A stretch of 64,000 bases of DNA from DASRDR01 sp963812945 [NCBI: uncultured Candidatus Rokubacteria bacterium] (GCA_963812945.1 CAWEXD010000010.1:620001-684000); one strand, 5' to 3'; positions 1 to 9,235 are shown, numbered from the stretch's first letter. Program-made: numbers and translations. Notes: generated by a model from the sequence alone, not told the origin.

Positions 1-501
<501 letters not shown>

Positions 502-605
502 GCGGGGCCCACCACCTCGCTCGCACGCATGCCGGCGCCCGGCGTCGGCGCGCCCGCTGCGGCGCCTTGGGAGGGCGGAGTCCCGGGTGTGCGATCATGG
601 GCCCA

Positions 606-644
606 GGAGGGGTGGCCGAGCGGTTGAAGGCGCCGGTCTTGAAA
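606..644 (+). pseudogene. Truncated tRNA-Ser(UGA) 5' half, left attachment site (attL)
   Basis: These 39 bp are identical to 10412-10450, the 5' half of the intact tRNA-Ser(UGA). They run exactly from the first acceptor-stem base to the last base of the anticodon loop. Identity stops abruptly on both sides: A versus C upstream, G versus A downstream. No 3' half follows, so this copy cannot fold as a tRNA. It is the half left behind when the element integrated, and marks the left boundary of the island. Confidence 0.9.
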
Positions 645-942
645 GTGGACCCGGCACCTCCGGACACTCCGGCACTTCCGCCCGCTCCCATATCTGATCC
701 GCTCTTACGCGACGGACAGGAATCTCCTCCGTCTCCCTGAGGGCCCCTGTTCCCCCTCGTTTGAGGCGCCGAGGGCACATGAAAGGGCACATGATTCTGG
801 GCGCCGCCCCGCGTCGTTGCCCAAGGCGCCCCGTGGTCTCGATCCAGAGTGGCGCCCGGACAGGATCGGAGTGGCGGGGTCTCTGGTCGAACAGTTCTCC
901 AATACCCACGCGAGCAGGCGACCGGAGTTCACGGAGACGGCC
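645..942 (+). other. Left end of island, non-coding
   Basis: No convincing gene is seen here. Reading on from the attL repeat in the integrase frame gives an open stretch to a TGA at 738-740, which would be the alternative C-terminus of the integrase in the excised circle. The segment also carries the paired direct repeat at 773-794 that recurs beside the right end. It is best read as the attP arm region of the element. Confidence 0.5.
773..794 (+). repeat. Paired GGGCACATGA direct repeats, left arm
   Basis: Two copies of GGGCACATGA (773-782 and 785-794) are separated by AA. The same 22-bp arrangement occurs at 10341-10362 near the other island end. Paired short direct repeats flanking the core on both sides are typical of arm-type binding sites of tyrosine recombinases or excisionases. 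That role is inferred from position. Confidence 0.6.
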
Positions 943-1716
943 GTGAATGTCCGTGGTGAGGTGCACGCCTATCTCCCGCCTGAGCACCATAGGCGGCTCA
1001 AGCTCGAGGCGGCGGCCCGCCGCGTCTCCCTCTCACAGTGCGTCGGCGAGTGCCTGGGCGAGTACTTCGCGCTGCGCGAGGAGATGGCGACGGCGCTCGA
1101 GACTCCGGATCAGACCGGTGATCTCAGCCGGTGCGTGATCCACGTGTTGCTGGCGGAGACCGAGCAGCGCCTGGTGGCCACGTTCGAGCGCTACGTAGAC
1201 GACCTTGCGGCGGTCCGCGGGGGCGTGGATGCCCTCCTGGCCGTGTCCGACCGCGCGGAGTTCCTCGCCCTGTGCCAGACACCGGAGGTGCCCCCGGCGG
1301 CCCAGGACCGGGCGCTGGCGAGCGGCCAGCGGCGGTTCGCGCACTGGCGCCAGGGCGTGGCTCGCATGCTCCTCGCCTCGGGGCGGCCTGTGCCGTGGCC
1401 CCTGGCGGAACCAGAGCCAGCCGGCAATCTCGTGCCGAAGGGGGCGCAGACCCACGCGGGCGTCGATGATCCCGGGACGGCCTCCCTGCCACGCCCGATG
1501 AGACCTGACGGCCGGCCCGACGAACAGGGCGACCCTCGGCCTTTGAGGTCTGCCGCGCCGCTCGACCGGCCCGCGCATGAGGGATCCCGGCGCGCCCCGG
1601 GCGGGCCTGACCGAGCGCCTGATCAGGCAGCCGTCGGTACCGGCCTGCGCGTGCGCCTCGCGCGCCTCGTGGGGTGGCGCCGGGAGCCGGCGGCCGAGTC
1701 CTCGCCCCGCCCTTGA
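943..1716 (+). CDS. Ribbon-helix-helix-like protein, island cargo
   Basis: The GTG at 943 opens a 257-residue protein. Its first 50 residues ('EVHAYLPPEHHRRLKLEAAARRVSLSQCVGE') resemble a CopG/Arc-type ribbon-helix-helix fold: a short strand followed by two helices. A middle helical region (residues about 60-150) and a proline/arginine-rich, probably disordered C-terminus follow. RHH proteins of this kind act as DNA-binding regulators or relaxosome accessory (MobC-like) factors on mobile elements. There is no further evidence to choose. The frame could be opened further upstream at 817, but that part lacks protein-like composition. The position just inside attL fits an element maintenance or transfer role. 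Confidence 0.5.
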   Translation: MNVRGEVHAYLPPEHHRRLKLEAAARRVSLSQCVGECLGEYFALREEMATALETPDQTGDLSRCVIHVLLAETEQRLVATFERYVDDLAAVRGGVDALLAVSDRAEFLALCQTPEVPPAAQDRALASGQRRFAHWRQGVARMLLASGRPVPWPLAEPEPAGNLVPKGAQTHAGVDDPGTASLPRPMRPDGRPDEQGDPRPLRSAAPLDRPAHEGSRRAPGGPDRAPDQAAVGTGLRVRLARLVGWRREPAAESSPRP

Positions 1717-1771
1717 CTCACACCGGTCCCCGGCTGCTCTCGCTGGAGGGCGGTCGTCACTCTCAAATGAC

Positions 1772-1792
1772 ACGGCCCTCGCCGAGGGCCGT
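1772..1792 (+). other. Perfect inverted repeat downstream of the RHH gene
   Basis: A 9-bp arm ACGGCCCTC, the loop GCC and the arm GAGGGCCGT form a strong hairpin about 55 bp after the RHH stop codon. There is no T-run after it, so it is not a canonical intrinsic terminator, but it could act as one in a GC-rich genome. The rest of 1717-1968 shows nothing recognisable. Confidence 0.35.
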
Positions 1793-1968
1793 CCCGGGCC
1801 ACGCGCCCGTGTTCCGGTCCTGAGAAATGACCAGCCTCGATCCGGGGTTGGCCGACACGCGGCGTACCGCTTTATCTTGCCGTGCACTTTCCTTCCTCCC
1901 ATCCTCTCGCACAGTATTTCTGGAGCCGCCATCGCATCGTTGACCCGGTCAGGCGCATATGCAAGGAT

Positions 1969-2274
1969 ATGGGCGTGTACGAGATCCGCTTCGCCGCAGG
2001 GGTGGAGCAGGACCTCAAACGGCTCAAGGCATACGATCGCGGCAGAATCCTCGACGCCGTCGAAGAGCAACTGCCCCATCAGGCGACGACACCGAGTCGG
2101 CATCGGAAGCTCCTGATCAACCTCGTTCCGCCGTGGGCTGCGGATCCGCCGATCTGGGAGCTAAGGGTCGGCGCCCATCGGGTGTTCTACGACGTCGCCC
2201 CCGAGGAAGGCGTGGTCTACGTCCGCGCGATCCGGCTCAAGCGCGCGGGGAAGAGGACGGAGGACATCCTGTGA
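1969..2274 (+). CDS. ParE/RelE-superfamily toxin
   Basis: A 101-residue protein from the ATG at 1969. The ORF can be opened upstream to 1882, but the family fold begins at 'MGVYEIRFAAGVEQDLKRL'. It shows the ParE/RelE layout: an N-terminal strand-helix-helix, then 'WELRVGAHRVFYDV', the hallmark central strand with conserved arginine, and a basic end 'VRAIRLKRAGKR'. Toxins of this fold either cleave mRNA on ribosomes or poison gyrase; the sequence does not decide which. The stop overlaps the antitoxin start (GTGA), so the pair is translationally coupled with the toxin first, an order seen in HigBA-like and some RelE/Phd pairs. It probably stabilises the island. Confidence 0.85.
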   Translation: MGVYEIRFAAGVEQDLKRLKAYDRGRILDAVEEQLPHQATTPSRHRKLLINLVPPWAADPPIWELRVGAHRVFYDVAPEEGVVYVRAIRLKRAGKRTEDIL

Positions 2275-2519
2275 AGACGGTGACCGTGCGCGACCTCCAG
2301 AAGCGGGTGAAGGCATGCGTGGACGACGCCCAGCGAGACCGCGTGATCGTCACGCGCCACGGTAAGCCGGCAGCCGTGCTGGTCGGCGTCCAGGGCGAGG
2401 ATTGGGATGCGGTCGTGATCCAGACAGACCCGAAATTCTGGCGGCTCATCCGGGCGCGGCGACGCCAAGCCACGCTCTCTCTCGGGCAGTTGAAGCGACG
2501 AGTCGGAGTCAAACGGTAA
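2271..2519 (+). CDS. Phd/YefM-family antitoxin
   Basis: An 82-residue protein starting at the GTG that overlaps the toxin stop. The N-terminus 'VTVRDLQKRVKACVDDAQRDRVIVTRHGKPAAVLV' is the classic Phd/YefM DNA-binding domain, with the conserved 'TRHGKPAAVL' turn. The C-terminal 35 residues would wrap around and neutralise the toxin encoded just upstream. By family behaviour the antitoxin, alone or with toxin, represses their common promoter, which would lie before 1969. The partner is a ParE/RelE-type toxin rather than Doc, a common combination. Confidence 0.85.
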   Translation: MKTVTVRDLQKRVKACVDDAQRDRVIVTRHGKPAAVLVGVQGEDWDAVVIQTDPKFWRLIRARRRQATLSLGQLKRRVGVKR

Positions 2520-2699
2520 CTCCCGGCGCGGAAGCACGCCTCCGATGGCTTCGTGACGATGGCCTCGTACTCGGAGCCCAGCCGGTGATGTTGCTGGCCC
2601 GGCCGCGTCCGGCCGACGGCGCCGCGGCTGTGAGCGGCGCGGTGAGGAGGCCGGCACTACGGCACTGGCTAACCAGGGCACCGTCGCTCCCAATCGGGA
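2520..2699 (+). other. Intergenic, degraded coding sequence
   Basis: No gene is supported here. The segment leads in frame into the TPR remnant at 2700-2826 and probably holds more decayed sequence of the same gene, but no stretch aligns clearly with the intact paralogue. Confidence 0.3.
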
Positions 2700-2826
2700 G
2701 ACTGTCCATGACGGCGCTCAAGCGAAGGCCGAGGAGCACTTGGCTGGCGCAAAGGCGATGTGCCGGGAGAAGGACATGGGTTTCTGGCTGGAGCAGGCGG
2801 TGACGCAGCTGAGCGAGTCGAGGTAG
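2700..2826 (+). pseudogene. Remnant of a third cyclase/AAA/TPR paralogue (last ~40 codons)
   Basis: In frame with the TAG at 2824-2826, the sequence encodes 'AKAEEHLAGAKAMCREKDMGFWLEQA'. This aligns with the C-termini of the two following genes ('ADQHLTTATAMYRDMGMSFWLEQT' and 'SRQHLATAMAMYGEMDMRFYLAQA'), with the same spacing to the stop. The rest of the gene is gone. It shows that the island once carried at least three tandem copies of this gene type. Confidence 0.65.
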
Positions 2827-2839
2827 GCCGAGGCCCCCC

Positions 2840-4927
2840 ATGGTCTGTCAGCGATGCCAGCGGGACGCGCCCCCGGACGCGGCATTCTGCCCGAAATGCG
2901 GGGCGAAGCTCAGCGTCGCCTGCCCGCAATGCGGCGCCGCGAACGCTCCGGACGACAACTTCTGTCGGAAGTGTGGCGCCCGAGTGAGCGTCTCCGCCGC
3001 GCCCCCAGCGACGCGGTTCGCCGCCGCGCAGTCCTACACGCCCAAGCATCTCGCCGAGCGGATCCTCACCTCGAAGGCCGCCCTCGAAGGCGAGCGGAAG
3101 CAGGTCACGGTCCTGTTTGCCGACCTCAAGGGTTCGATGGAGCTCCTGGCCGACCGCGACCCCGAGGAGGCGCGGAAGCTGCTCGATCCCGTCCTCGAGC
3201 GGATGATGGACGCTATCCACCGCTACGAGGGCACGGTCAACCAGGTGATGGGCGACGGGATCATGGCGCTCTTCGGCGCCCCGGTGGCCCACGAGGACCA
3301 CGCGGTGCGGGCGTGTTACGCCGCGATCGATCTCCAGCGGGCGATGCGGCGGTTGACCGAGGATCTCCGGCGCGCCCACGGGGTAACCGTCGAGGTCCGC
3401 GTGGGCCTCAACTCCGGCGAAGTGGTGGTGCGCGCGATCTCGAGCGACCTCCACATGGACTACACGGCCGTCGGCCAGACGACCCACCTCGCGGCGCGGA
3501 TGGAGCAGCTCGCGACTCCGGGCACGGTGCTGCTGACGGCCGACACCGTGCGGCTCGCGGAAGGGTACGTGACGGTGAAGCCGCTGGGGCCGGTGCCCGT
3601 GAAGGGCCTGGACGCGCCGATCGAGGTCTACGAGCTGACCGGCGCCGGGCCGCGACGCTCGCGGCTCCACGCGGCGGCGGCCCGCGGGTTGACCCGTTTC
3701 GTCGGACGCGCGGGCGAGCTGGACCAGCTCCGCCAGACCCTGGGTCGGGCCGGCAGCGGCCAAGGCCAGATCGTGGCGATCGTGGGAGAGCCTGGCGTGG
3801 GCAAGTCGCGCCTGGTCTGGGAAGTGACCCACTCGCACTGCGTCCACGGCTGGCTCGTGCTGCAGGCGGGTTCGGTCTCGTACGGGAAGGCGACGTCCTA
3901 CCTGCCGGTGATCGATCTTCTCAAGGGCTACTTCCAGATCGAGGATCGCGACGGCCCGCGCGCGGTGCAGGAGAAGGTGACCGGGAAGCTCTTGACCCTG
4001 GACCGCGCGCTGGAGGGCAGCCTGCCCGCGCTCCTGTCGCTCCTCGACGTCCCGGCCGACGACCCGGAGTGGGAGGCGCTCGATCCGTCCCAGCGCCGTC
4101 GCCGGACGCTGGACGCGGTGAAGCGGCTGTTGTTGCGGGAGAGCCAGGTACAGCCGCTGCTGGTGATCTTCGAGGACCTCCACTGGATCGATTCCGAGAC
4201 CCAGGCGTTGCTCGACGCGCTGGTCGAGAGCCTGCCGGCTGCCAGGGTGCTGCTCCTCGTGAACTACCGGCCCGAGTACCGGCATCAGTGGGGCAGCCGC
4301 ACCTTCTACACGCAGCTCCGGCTCGACCCCTTGCCGCACGATCACGCCGGAGAGCTCCTCGGCGCGCTCGTCGGGTCCGACACCACTCTGGACCCGCTCA
4401 AGCGCCTGTTGATCGACCGGACCGAGGGCAATCCGTTCTTCCTGGAGGAGAGCGTGCGGTCGCTCGTCGAGACCGGCTCCCTGGTCGGGGATCGCGGCGC
4501 CTGCCGGCTGGCGCGGCCCCTGCCGGCCATCCAGGTCCCGGCGACCGTGCAGGCGGTATTGGCCGCCCGCATCGACCGGCTGGCGCTTTCGGACCGGGCG
4601 GTCCTCCAGACGGCATCGGTGGTCGGGAAGGACGTCCCGCTCGGGCTGCTCCTGGCGATCGCCGAGCAGGGCGAGGCGGAGCTCGCCGCCGTGATCTGCG
4701 CATGGGCGAGGCGCTCCTCGCGGCCGGCCGCGTTGACGAGGCTCGCATCGCCGCGACGCGGGCGCGCGATCTTGCCCGCGACCGGGGGGAACAGGGCCAC
4801 GAGGCCTGGGCGCTCCGGCTTCTCGGCGAGATCGGCGCTTATCCACGCTCGGTCGTGGCCAACGAGGCTGAGAGCCACTATCGCGAGGCCCTCGAGCGGG
4901 CCCAACGGTTGGACATGCGCCCATTAG
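2840..4927 (+). CDS. Zinc-ribbon / class III cyclase / AAA ATPase protein, truncated by internal deletion
   Basis: The predicted signalling protein starts with two CxxC zinc ribbons (residues ~4-50). A class III nucleotidyl cyclase homology domain follows (~90-270), with 'FADLKGS' and 'GDGIMALFG' supplying the two metal-binding aspartates. An AAA/NACHT-like ATPase comes next, with Walker A 'GEPGVGKSR' and Walker B 'LLVIFEDLHWID'. It is about 80% identical by eye to the neighbour at 5085-8468 as far as 'GEAELAA' (near 4695). There the reading frame jumps: about 1.1 kb encoding most of the TPR region is missing, and this frame continues for ~75 non-homologous arginine-rich residues to 4927. The normal C-terminus resumes in another frame (4698-5088). 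Cyclase and ATPase domains remain intact, so a shortened product is possible, but the gene is best treated as damaged. Confidence 0.8.
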   Translation: MVCQRCQRDAPPDAAFCPKCGAKLSVACPQCGAANAPDDNFCRKCGARVSVSAAPPATRFAAAQSYTPKHLAERILTSKAALEGERKQVTVLFADLKGSMELLADRDPEEARKLLDPVLERMMDAIHRYEGTVNQVMGDGIMALFGAPVAHEDHAVRACYAAIDLQRAMRRLTEDLRRAHGVTVEVRVGLNSGEVVVRAISSDLHMDYTAVGQTTHLAARMEQLATPGTVLLTADTVRLAEGYVTVKPLGPVPVKGLDAPIEVYELTGAGPRRSRLHAAAARGLTRFVGRAGELDQLRQTLGRAGSGQGQIVAIVGEPGVGKSRLVWEVTHSHCVHGWLVLQAGSVSYGKATSYLPVIDLLKGYFQIEDRDGPRAVQEKVTGKLLTLDRALEGSLPALLSLLDVPADDPEWEALDPSQRRRRTLDAVKRLLLRESQVQPLLVIFEDLHWIDSETQALLDALVESLPAARVLLLVNYRPEYRHQWGSRTFYTQLRLDPLPHDHAGELLGALVGSDTTLDPLKRLLIDRTEGNPFFLEESVRSLVETGSLVGDRGACRLARPLPAIQVPATVQAVLAARIDRLALSDRAVLQTASVVGKDVPLGLLLAIAEQGEAELAAVICAWARRSSRPAALTRLASPRRGRAILPATGGNRATRPGRSGFSARSALIHARSWPTRLRATIARPSSGPNGWTCAH

Positions 4928-5088
4928 TAGCCCACTGCCATCGTGGCCTGGGCGCGCTCTGCCGGCGCACGGCCATGCCCGATCAGGCGGATCAGCATCT
5001 CACCACCGCCACCGCGATGTACCGCGATATGGGCATGAGCTTCTGGCTGGAGCAGACTGAGCCACAGACGAGGGACCGCGGGGCATGA
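4698..5088 (+). pseudogene. C-terminal TPR remnant of the deleted cyclase gene
   Basis: In a different frame from 2840-4927, this stretch encodes 'MGEALLAAGRVDEARIAATRARDLA' and continues with 'DMRPLVAHCHRGLGALCRR' to a TGA at 5086-5088. These are the last two or three TPR units of the family. They align with residues ~1000-1127 of the intact paralogue, which has 'LGEAHLAAGDPERARRHAQVSLEMA' and 'GMRPLVAHCHLGLGKLYRH'. The join near 4695-4702 is therefore a deletion with frameshift. The stop overlaps the ATG of the next gene (ATGA), so the original tandem genes were translationally coupled. Confidence 0.75.
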
Positions 5089-8000
5089 CCTGTCCGCGCT
5101 GCGCCTTCGAGAATCCGCCCGCGATGGCGTTCTGCGGGCGCTGCGGCGCGCGGCTTGCGGTCCTGTGCCCCTCATGCGGCTACGCGAATCCCGAGGGGTT
5201 CGCCTTTTGCGGCAGGTGCGGCACGCGCGTGGCGGAGGCCCCGGCACCGCCTCGTGAAGGCGCCCCTGATCTGACCTCACCGAGGGCCTACACCCCCAAG
5301 CACCTTGCCGAGCGGATCCTCACCTCGAAGGCCGTGCTCGAAGGCGAGCGCAAGCAGGTCACCGTGCTCTTCGCCGACTTGAAGGGCTCGATGGAGCTCC
5401 TCGCCGATCGGGATCCCGAGGAGGCGCGGAAGCTCCTCGACCCGGTGCTGGAGCGGATGATGGAGGCCGTCCACCGCTACGAGGGCACGGTCAACCAGGT
5501 GATGGGCGACGGCATCATGGCGCTCTTCGGTGCCCCGCTCGCCCACGAGGACCACGCCATGCGGGCGTGCTACGCCGCGCTCGATATGCAGGCCGCCATG
5601 CGCCGATATGCCGAGGAGATTCGTCGCTCCGACGGCATCTCGCTCGAGATTCGCGTTGGGCTGAACTCGGGCGCGGTGGTGGTCCGGGCCATCGGGAGCG
5701 ATCTCCACATGGACTACACCGCGGTCGGCCAGACCACGCATCTGGCGGCCCGGATGGAACAGCTCGCGACAGGCGGGCGAAGCCTCCTCACCGTTGACAC
5801 GCTGCGGCTCGCGGAGGGGTATGTCGAGGTCATGCCGCTGGGGCCGGTGCCCGTGAAGGGTCTGAACGCCCCGGTCGAGGTCTACGAGCTGGTCGGGGCC
5901 GGAGCCCGCCGCTCCCGGCTGTCCGCGGCCGCCACGCGCGGCCTGACGCGCTTCGTCGGGCGGGACACCGAGCTGGAGCAGCTGCGCCAGGCGCTCGAGC
6001 GGGCCGCCGCCGGGCATGGCCAGGTGGTGGCGATCGTCGGCGAGCCGGGCGTCGGGAAATCGCGGCTCGTGTGGGAGGTGACGCACTCTCACCGCGTCCA
6101 CGGCTGGCTCGTCCTCCAGGCCGGCTCGGTCTCATACGGGAAGGCGACGTCGTATCTGCCGGTGGTCGACCTCTTGAAGAGCTACTTCGCGATCGAGGAT
6201 CGGGACGGCCCGCGGGCGGTGCGCGAGAGGATGACAGGGAAGCTCTTGACGCTGGACCGCGCCCAGGAGGCGAGCCTGCCGGCGCTCCTGGCCCTGCTCG
6301 ATGTCCCGACTGGAGATCCGTCCTGGGACGGGCTGGACCCTCGACAGCGTCGCCAGCGGACGCTCCACGCGCTCAAGCAGCTCCTGATCCGCGAGAGCCA
6401 GGTCCAGCCACTCCTGGTAGTTTTCGAGGACCTCCACTGGGTCGACTCCGAGACCCAGGCGCTGCTCGATGGGCTCGTCGAAAGCCTGCCGGCGGCGCGG
6501 CTCCTGCTCCTCGTGAACTACCGGCCGGAGTATCGGCACCAATGGGCCAGCCGCACGTACTACACGCAGCTCCGGCTAGACCCCCTCCCGCCGGAAACCG
6601 CCGAGGAGCTCCTCGGCGGTCTGCTTGGGCCCGACGCCGGCCTCGACCCGCTGAAGAGCATGCTGATCGCGCGGACGGAGGGCAATCCGCTCTTCCTGGA
6701 GGAGAGCGTGCGGACCCTCGTCGAGACCGGAGCGCTCGCGGGCGAGCGCGGGGCGTACCGGCTGGCGCGGCCGCTCCCGGCCATCGAAGTCCCCGCCACG
6801 GTGCAGGCCGTGCTGGCCGCCCGGATCGATCGGCTGGCCCCCGGCGACAAGGCGCTCCTGCAGACGGCGTCGGTGGTCGGGAAGGACGTACCGTTCGCGC
6901 TGCTCCAGGCGACGGCCGCGCTGCCCGAGGACGACCTGCGCACCGCGATCGGCCGCCTCCAGGCCGCCGAGTTCCTGTACGAGACGCGCCTCTTTCCGGA
7001 TCTCGAGTACACGTTCAAGCACGCGCTCACGCATGAGGTGGCGTACGGGAGCCTGCTCCAGGACCGGCGCCGCCGCCTCCACGGCGAGATCCTCGCAGCC
7101 ATCGAACGTCTCTACGCCGATCGGCTCATCGAGCATATCGATCGCCTGGGCAATCATGCCCTCCGGGCGGAGCAGTGGGAGACAGCCGCGGACTACCTTC
7201 GCCAGGCCGGGCACAAGGCGGTCTCGCGCTCAGCGTTCCAGGAGGCCGTCTTGGCGTACGACAATGCGCTGGCGGCCGTCGAGCACTTCCCCGAGAGCCG
7301 TGGGAGGCAGGAGCAGGCGATCGACCTGCGCCTCGACCTGCGCGTGCCCCTGCAGGCGATGACGCGGACGAACCGCCTCCTCGAGGGCGACTGGGCGGCC
7401 GAATCGATCGCGCGGACGCTCGGCGACGAGCGGCGGCTGGGGCGGATCTCCTCGGGACTGGCCAACACGCTCTGGATCACCGGGGACCATGCGGCCGCGA
7501 TCGTAGCGGCCTCGCGGGCCCTGGAGATCGGTCAGCGGCTCGGCGATGTTGCCACGCACGCCACCGCCGTGCTGCGGTTGGGCGCGATTCACCACACGCT
7601 CGGCGAATATGACACGGCGGCGGTCTACCTCCGGCAAGGCCTGCAGTTGATCGGAGACGAGTGGCTGCGAGAGCGCTTCGGAATGACCTCGACCGCGTCG
7701 GTGGTCGCGCGCCACTGGCTTGCTCGGACTCTCGCAGAGCTGGGGAACTTCTCCGAAGGGTTGGCGGTTGCTCAGGAAGGTCTAGATACGGCCCTGTCCA
7801 CGGGCTTCGTGGGCGACCTCCCGCCGGCCCTCTCGGCGGTCGGATACGTCTACCTCTACCGCGGGGACACTTTGGAGGCGCTCGCGCCGCTCACGCGCGC
7901 CGTCGAGATTGGGAGGGCGACTGAATTCCTGAACTGGGGGACCACCGCCCTCGGCTTGCTGGGTTTGCGAGACGTGCGCACCGAGCGCTCAGTGGACGGT

Positions 8001-8468
8001 GTCGGACTGGTGGAGCGGGCAAGTGGCCTGGCCGACGAACGCGGCGAGAGGTGGCTCCTGTCGGTTCTCCAGATGTGGCTCGGCGAGGCGCATCTTGCTG
8101 CCGGAGACCCGGAGCGGGCGAGGCGGCATGCGCAGGTGAGCCTGGAGATGGCACGCGCCCAGTACCAGCGGGGGACTGAGTCATGGGCATGGCGGCTCCT
8201 CGCAGAGATCGCCTCCGCGAACGATCCACCCGACATCCAGGAGGCCGAAACCGCCTACCGAGAGGCGCTGACGCGAGCCTCGGACCTGGGCATGCGCCCC
8301 CTCGTGGCCCACTGCCACCTCGGCCTCGGCAAGCTCTACCGACATCATGGCGACGGCGCACAGAGTCGGCAGCACCTGGCCACGGCCATGGCCATGTACG
8401 GCGAGATGGACATGCGCTTCTACCTGGCCCAGGCGGAGGCTTTCTCCCGAGGATCCATGACTGGTTGA
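5085..8468 (+). CDS. Zinc-ribbon / class III adenylate-guanylate cyclase / AAA ATPase / TPR signalling protein
   Basis: The intact 1127-residue copy. Order of domains: double zinc ribbon with four CxxC pairs (residues ~3-48), cyclase homology domain (~90-270), AAA ATPase with Walker A 'GEPGVGKSR' (~320) and Walker B 'LLVVFEDLHWVD' (~445), then a long helical TPR array to the end. The cyclase domain keeps both metal aspartates ('FADLKG' ~96, 'GDGIMALFG' ~142). At the transition-state position, where active cyclases have NxxxR ('VNLAAR'), it has 'THLAAR', so Asn is replaced by His while Arg is kept. Whether it makes cAMP or cGMP is unknown. By architecture it is a STAND-type regulator in which the TPRs sense a ligand and the ATPase switches. 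It follows a damaged paralogue with an ATGA overlap. Confidence 0.85.
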   Translation: MTCPRCAFENPPAMAFCGRCGARLAVLCPSCGYANPEGFAFCGRCGTRVAEAPAPPREGAPDLTSPRAYTPKHLAERILTSKAVLEGERKQVTVLFADLKGSMELLADRDPEEARKLLDPVLERMMEAVHRYEGTVNQVMGDGIMALFGAPLAHEDHAMRACYAALDMQAAMRRYAEEIRRSDGISLEIRVGLNSGAVVVRAIGSDLHMDYTAVGQTTHLAARMEQLATGGRSLLTVDTLRLAEGYVEVMPLGPVPVKGLNAPVEVYELVGAGARRSRLSAAATRGLTRFVGRDTELEQLRQALERAAAGHGQVVAIVGEPGVGKSRLVWEVTHSHRVHGWLVLQAGSVSYGKATSYLPVVDLLKSYFAIEDRDGPRAVRERMTGKLLTLDRAQEASLPALLALLDVPTGDPSWDGLDPRQRRQRTLHALKQLLIRESQVQPLLVVFEDLHWVDSETQALLDGLVESLPAARLLLLVNYRPEYRHQWASRTYYTQLRLDPLPPETAEELLGGLLGPDAGLDPLKSMLIARTEGNPLFLEESVRTLVETGALAGERGAYRLARPLPAIEVPATVQAVLAARIDRLAPGDKALLQTASVVGKDVPFALLQATAALPEDDLRTAIGRLQAAEFLYETRLFPDLEYTFKHALTHEVAYGSLLQDRRRRLHGEILAAIERLYADRLIEHIDRLGNHALRAEQWETAADYLRQAGHKAVSRSAFQEAVLAYDNALAAVEHFPESRGRQEQAIDLRLDLRVPLQAMTRTNRLLEGDWAAESIARTLGDERRLGRISSGLANTLWITGDHAAAIVAASRALEIGQRLGDVATHATAVLRLGAIHHTLGEYDTAAVYLRQGLQLIGDEWLRERFGMTSTASVVARHWLARTLAELGNFSEGLAVAQEGLDTALSTGFVGDLPPALSAVGYVYLYRGDTLEALAPLTRAVEIGRATEFLNWGTTALGLLGLRDVRTERSVDGVGLVERASGLADERGERWLLSVLQMWLGEAHLAAGDPERARRHAQVSLEMARAQYQRGTESWAWRLLAEIASANDPPDIQEAETAYREALTRASDLGMRPLVAHCHLGLGKLYRHHGDGAQSRQHLATAMAMYGEMDMRFYLAQAEAFSRGSMTG

Positions 8469-8687
8469 TTTCGCCGCACCGCGCTGCATTTCGCGGCGCG
8501 GGGTAGCACGCCGCTGAGTTCCTCCCAGAGAAGACCGCTTCCCGGCCTTCCGTACGATTCGGCGAGGTGTTGCGGCCTGCCCGGACAGTCCGTCGCCCGG
8601 TTGGCACGCGAATTGGTAAGGGCGAAAGCAGGCTCCGCGCCAAGCCGCCCTGGGCGTAGATGTCGGGACGCGGTAGAGGGATCTGCG

Positions 8688-9029
8688 ATGACCCACCTTG
8701 AGACTGACTACCTGACCGCCACGCAGGTGGCGCGGTGGCTTCAGGTGTCGGAGAAGTCAGTGTATCGGTGGGCCACCTATGATCCGAGCATGCCCGCGCT
8801 CAGGATCGGTGGGGTGATTCGCTTTCCGCGCGAGCGGCTCGAGCGCTGGGTGCGGCGCCGAGAGCAGGGGACAGGTGGTGCGCGGCGAGTTCGTCAGTCG
8901 GGGTCCCCCGCCACACCAGAGCCCCTCGGATCCGCGATAGGCGCCGCCAGGTCTTCGGCGATGTGTGTCATTCCACGGGCCAGCAGACTCGGTACTGCAA
9001 TGCCGGCAACCGTCGAGGAACGCACGTGA
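8688..9029 (+). CDS. Helix-turn-helix (excisionase/MerR-like) protein
   Basis: A 113-residue protein beginning at the ATG at 8688, preceded by a GAGGG ribosome-binding site. The frame opens further up to 8601, but that part is not protein-like. The N-terminal 55 residues 'YLTATQVARWLQVSEKSVYRWA' and 'PALRIGGVIRFPRERLERWV' are the HTH_17/excisionase fold: a winged helix that reads DNA and ends in the typical 'R(F)xxxxLxxW' helix. The C-terminal half is low-complexity. Next to an integrase gene on the same strand, the likely role is recombination directionality (Xis) or control of integrase expression. The 219 bp before it (8469-8687) show nothing recognisable. Confidence 0.75.
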   Translation: MTHLETDYLTATQVARWLQVSEKSVYRWATYDPSMPALRIGGVIRFPRERLERWVRRREQGTGGARRVRQSGSPATPEPLGSAIGAARSSAMCVIPRASRLGTAMPATVEERT

Positions 9030-9235
9030 GGCCTCTCCCTTGAGCCCGGTCAAGCGGGATGCCGTGTCTACGACGCGGGCTATCATGAGCACACCCGCAG
9101 ACTACGGCGAGAGCTCTTGAGCCGGGTCTGGTTCGTGGTGGCGTGGACCGCGGATTACGGCGTGCCCTTCAGGAACGTCGCTGCGGGCTGCGAGACGGGA
9201 CGAGCCGGAAGACGCCTCGGCGGGAGGAGCCAGGG

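Noticed and set aside
2669-4924. Open frame of 751 codons on the minus strand
   Set aside because: It is antisense to the cyclase/AAA gene with its conserved motifs; no protein-like features of its own.
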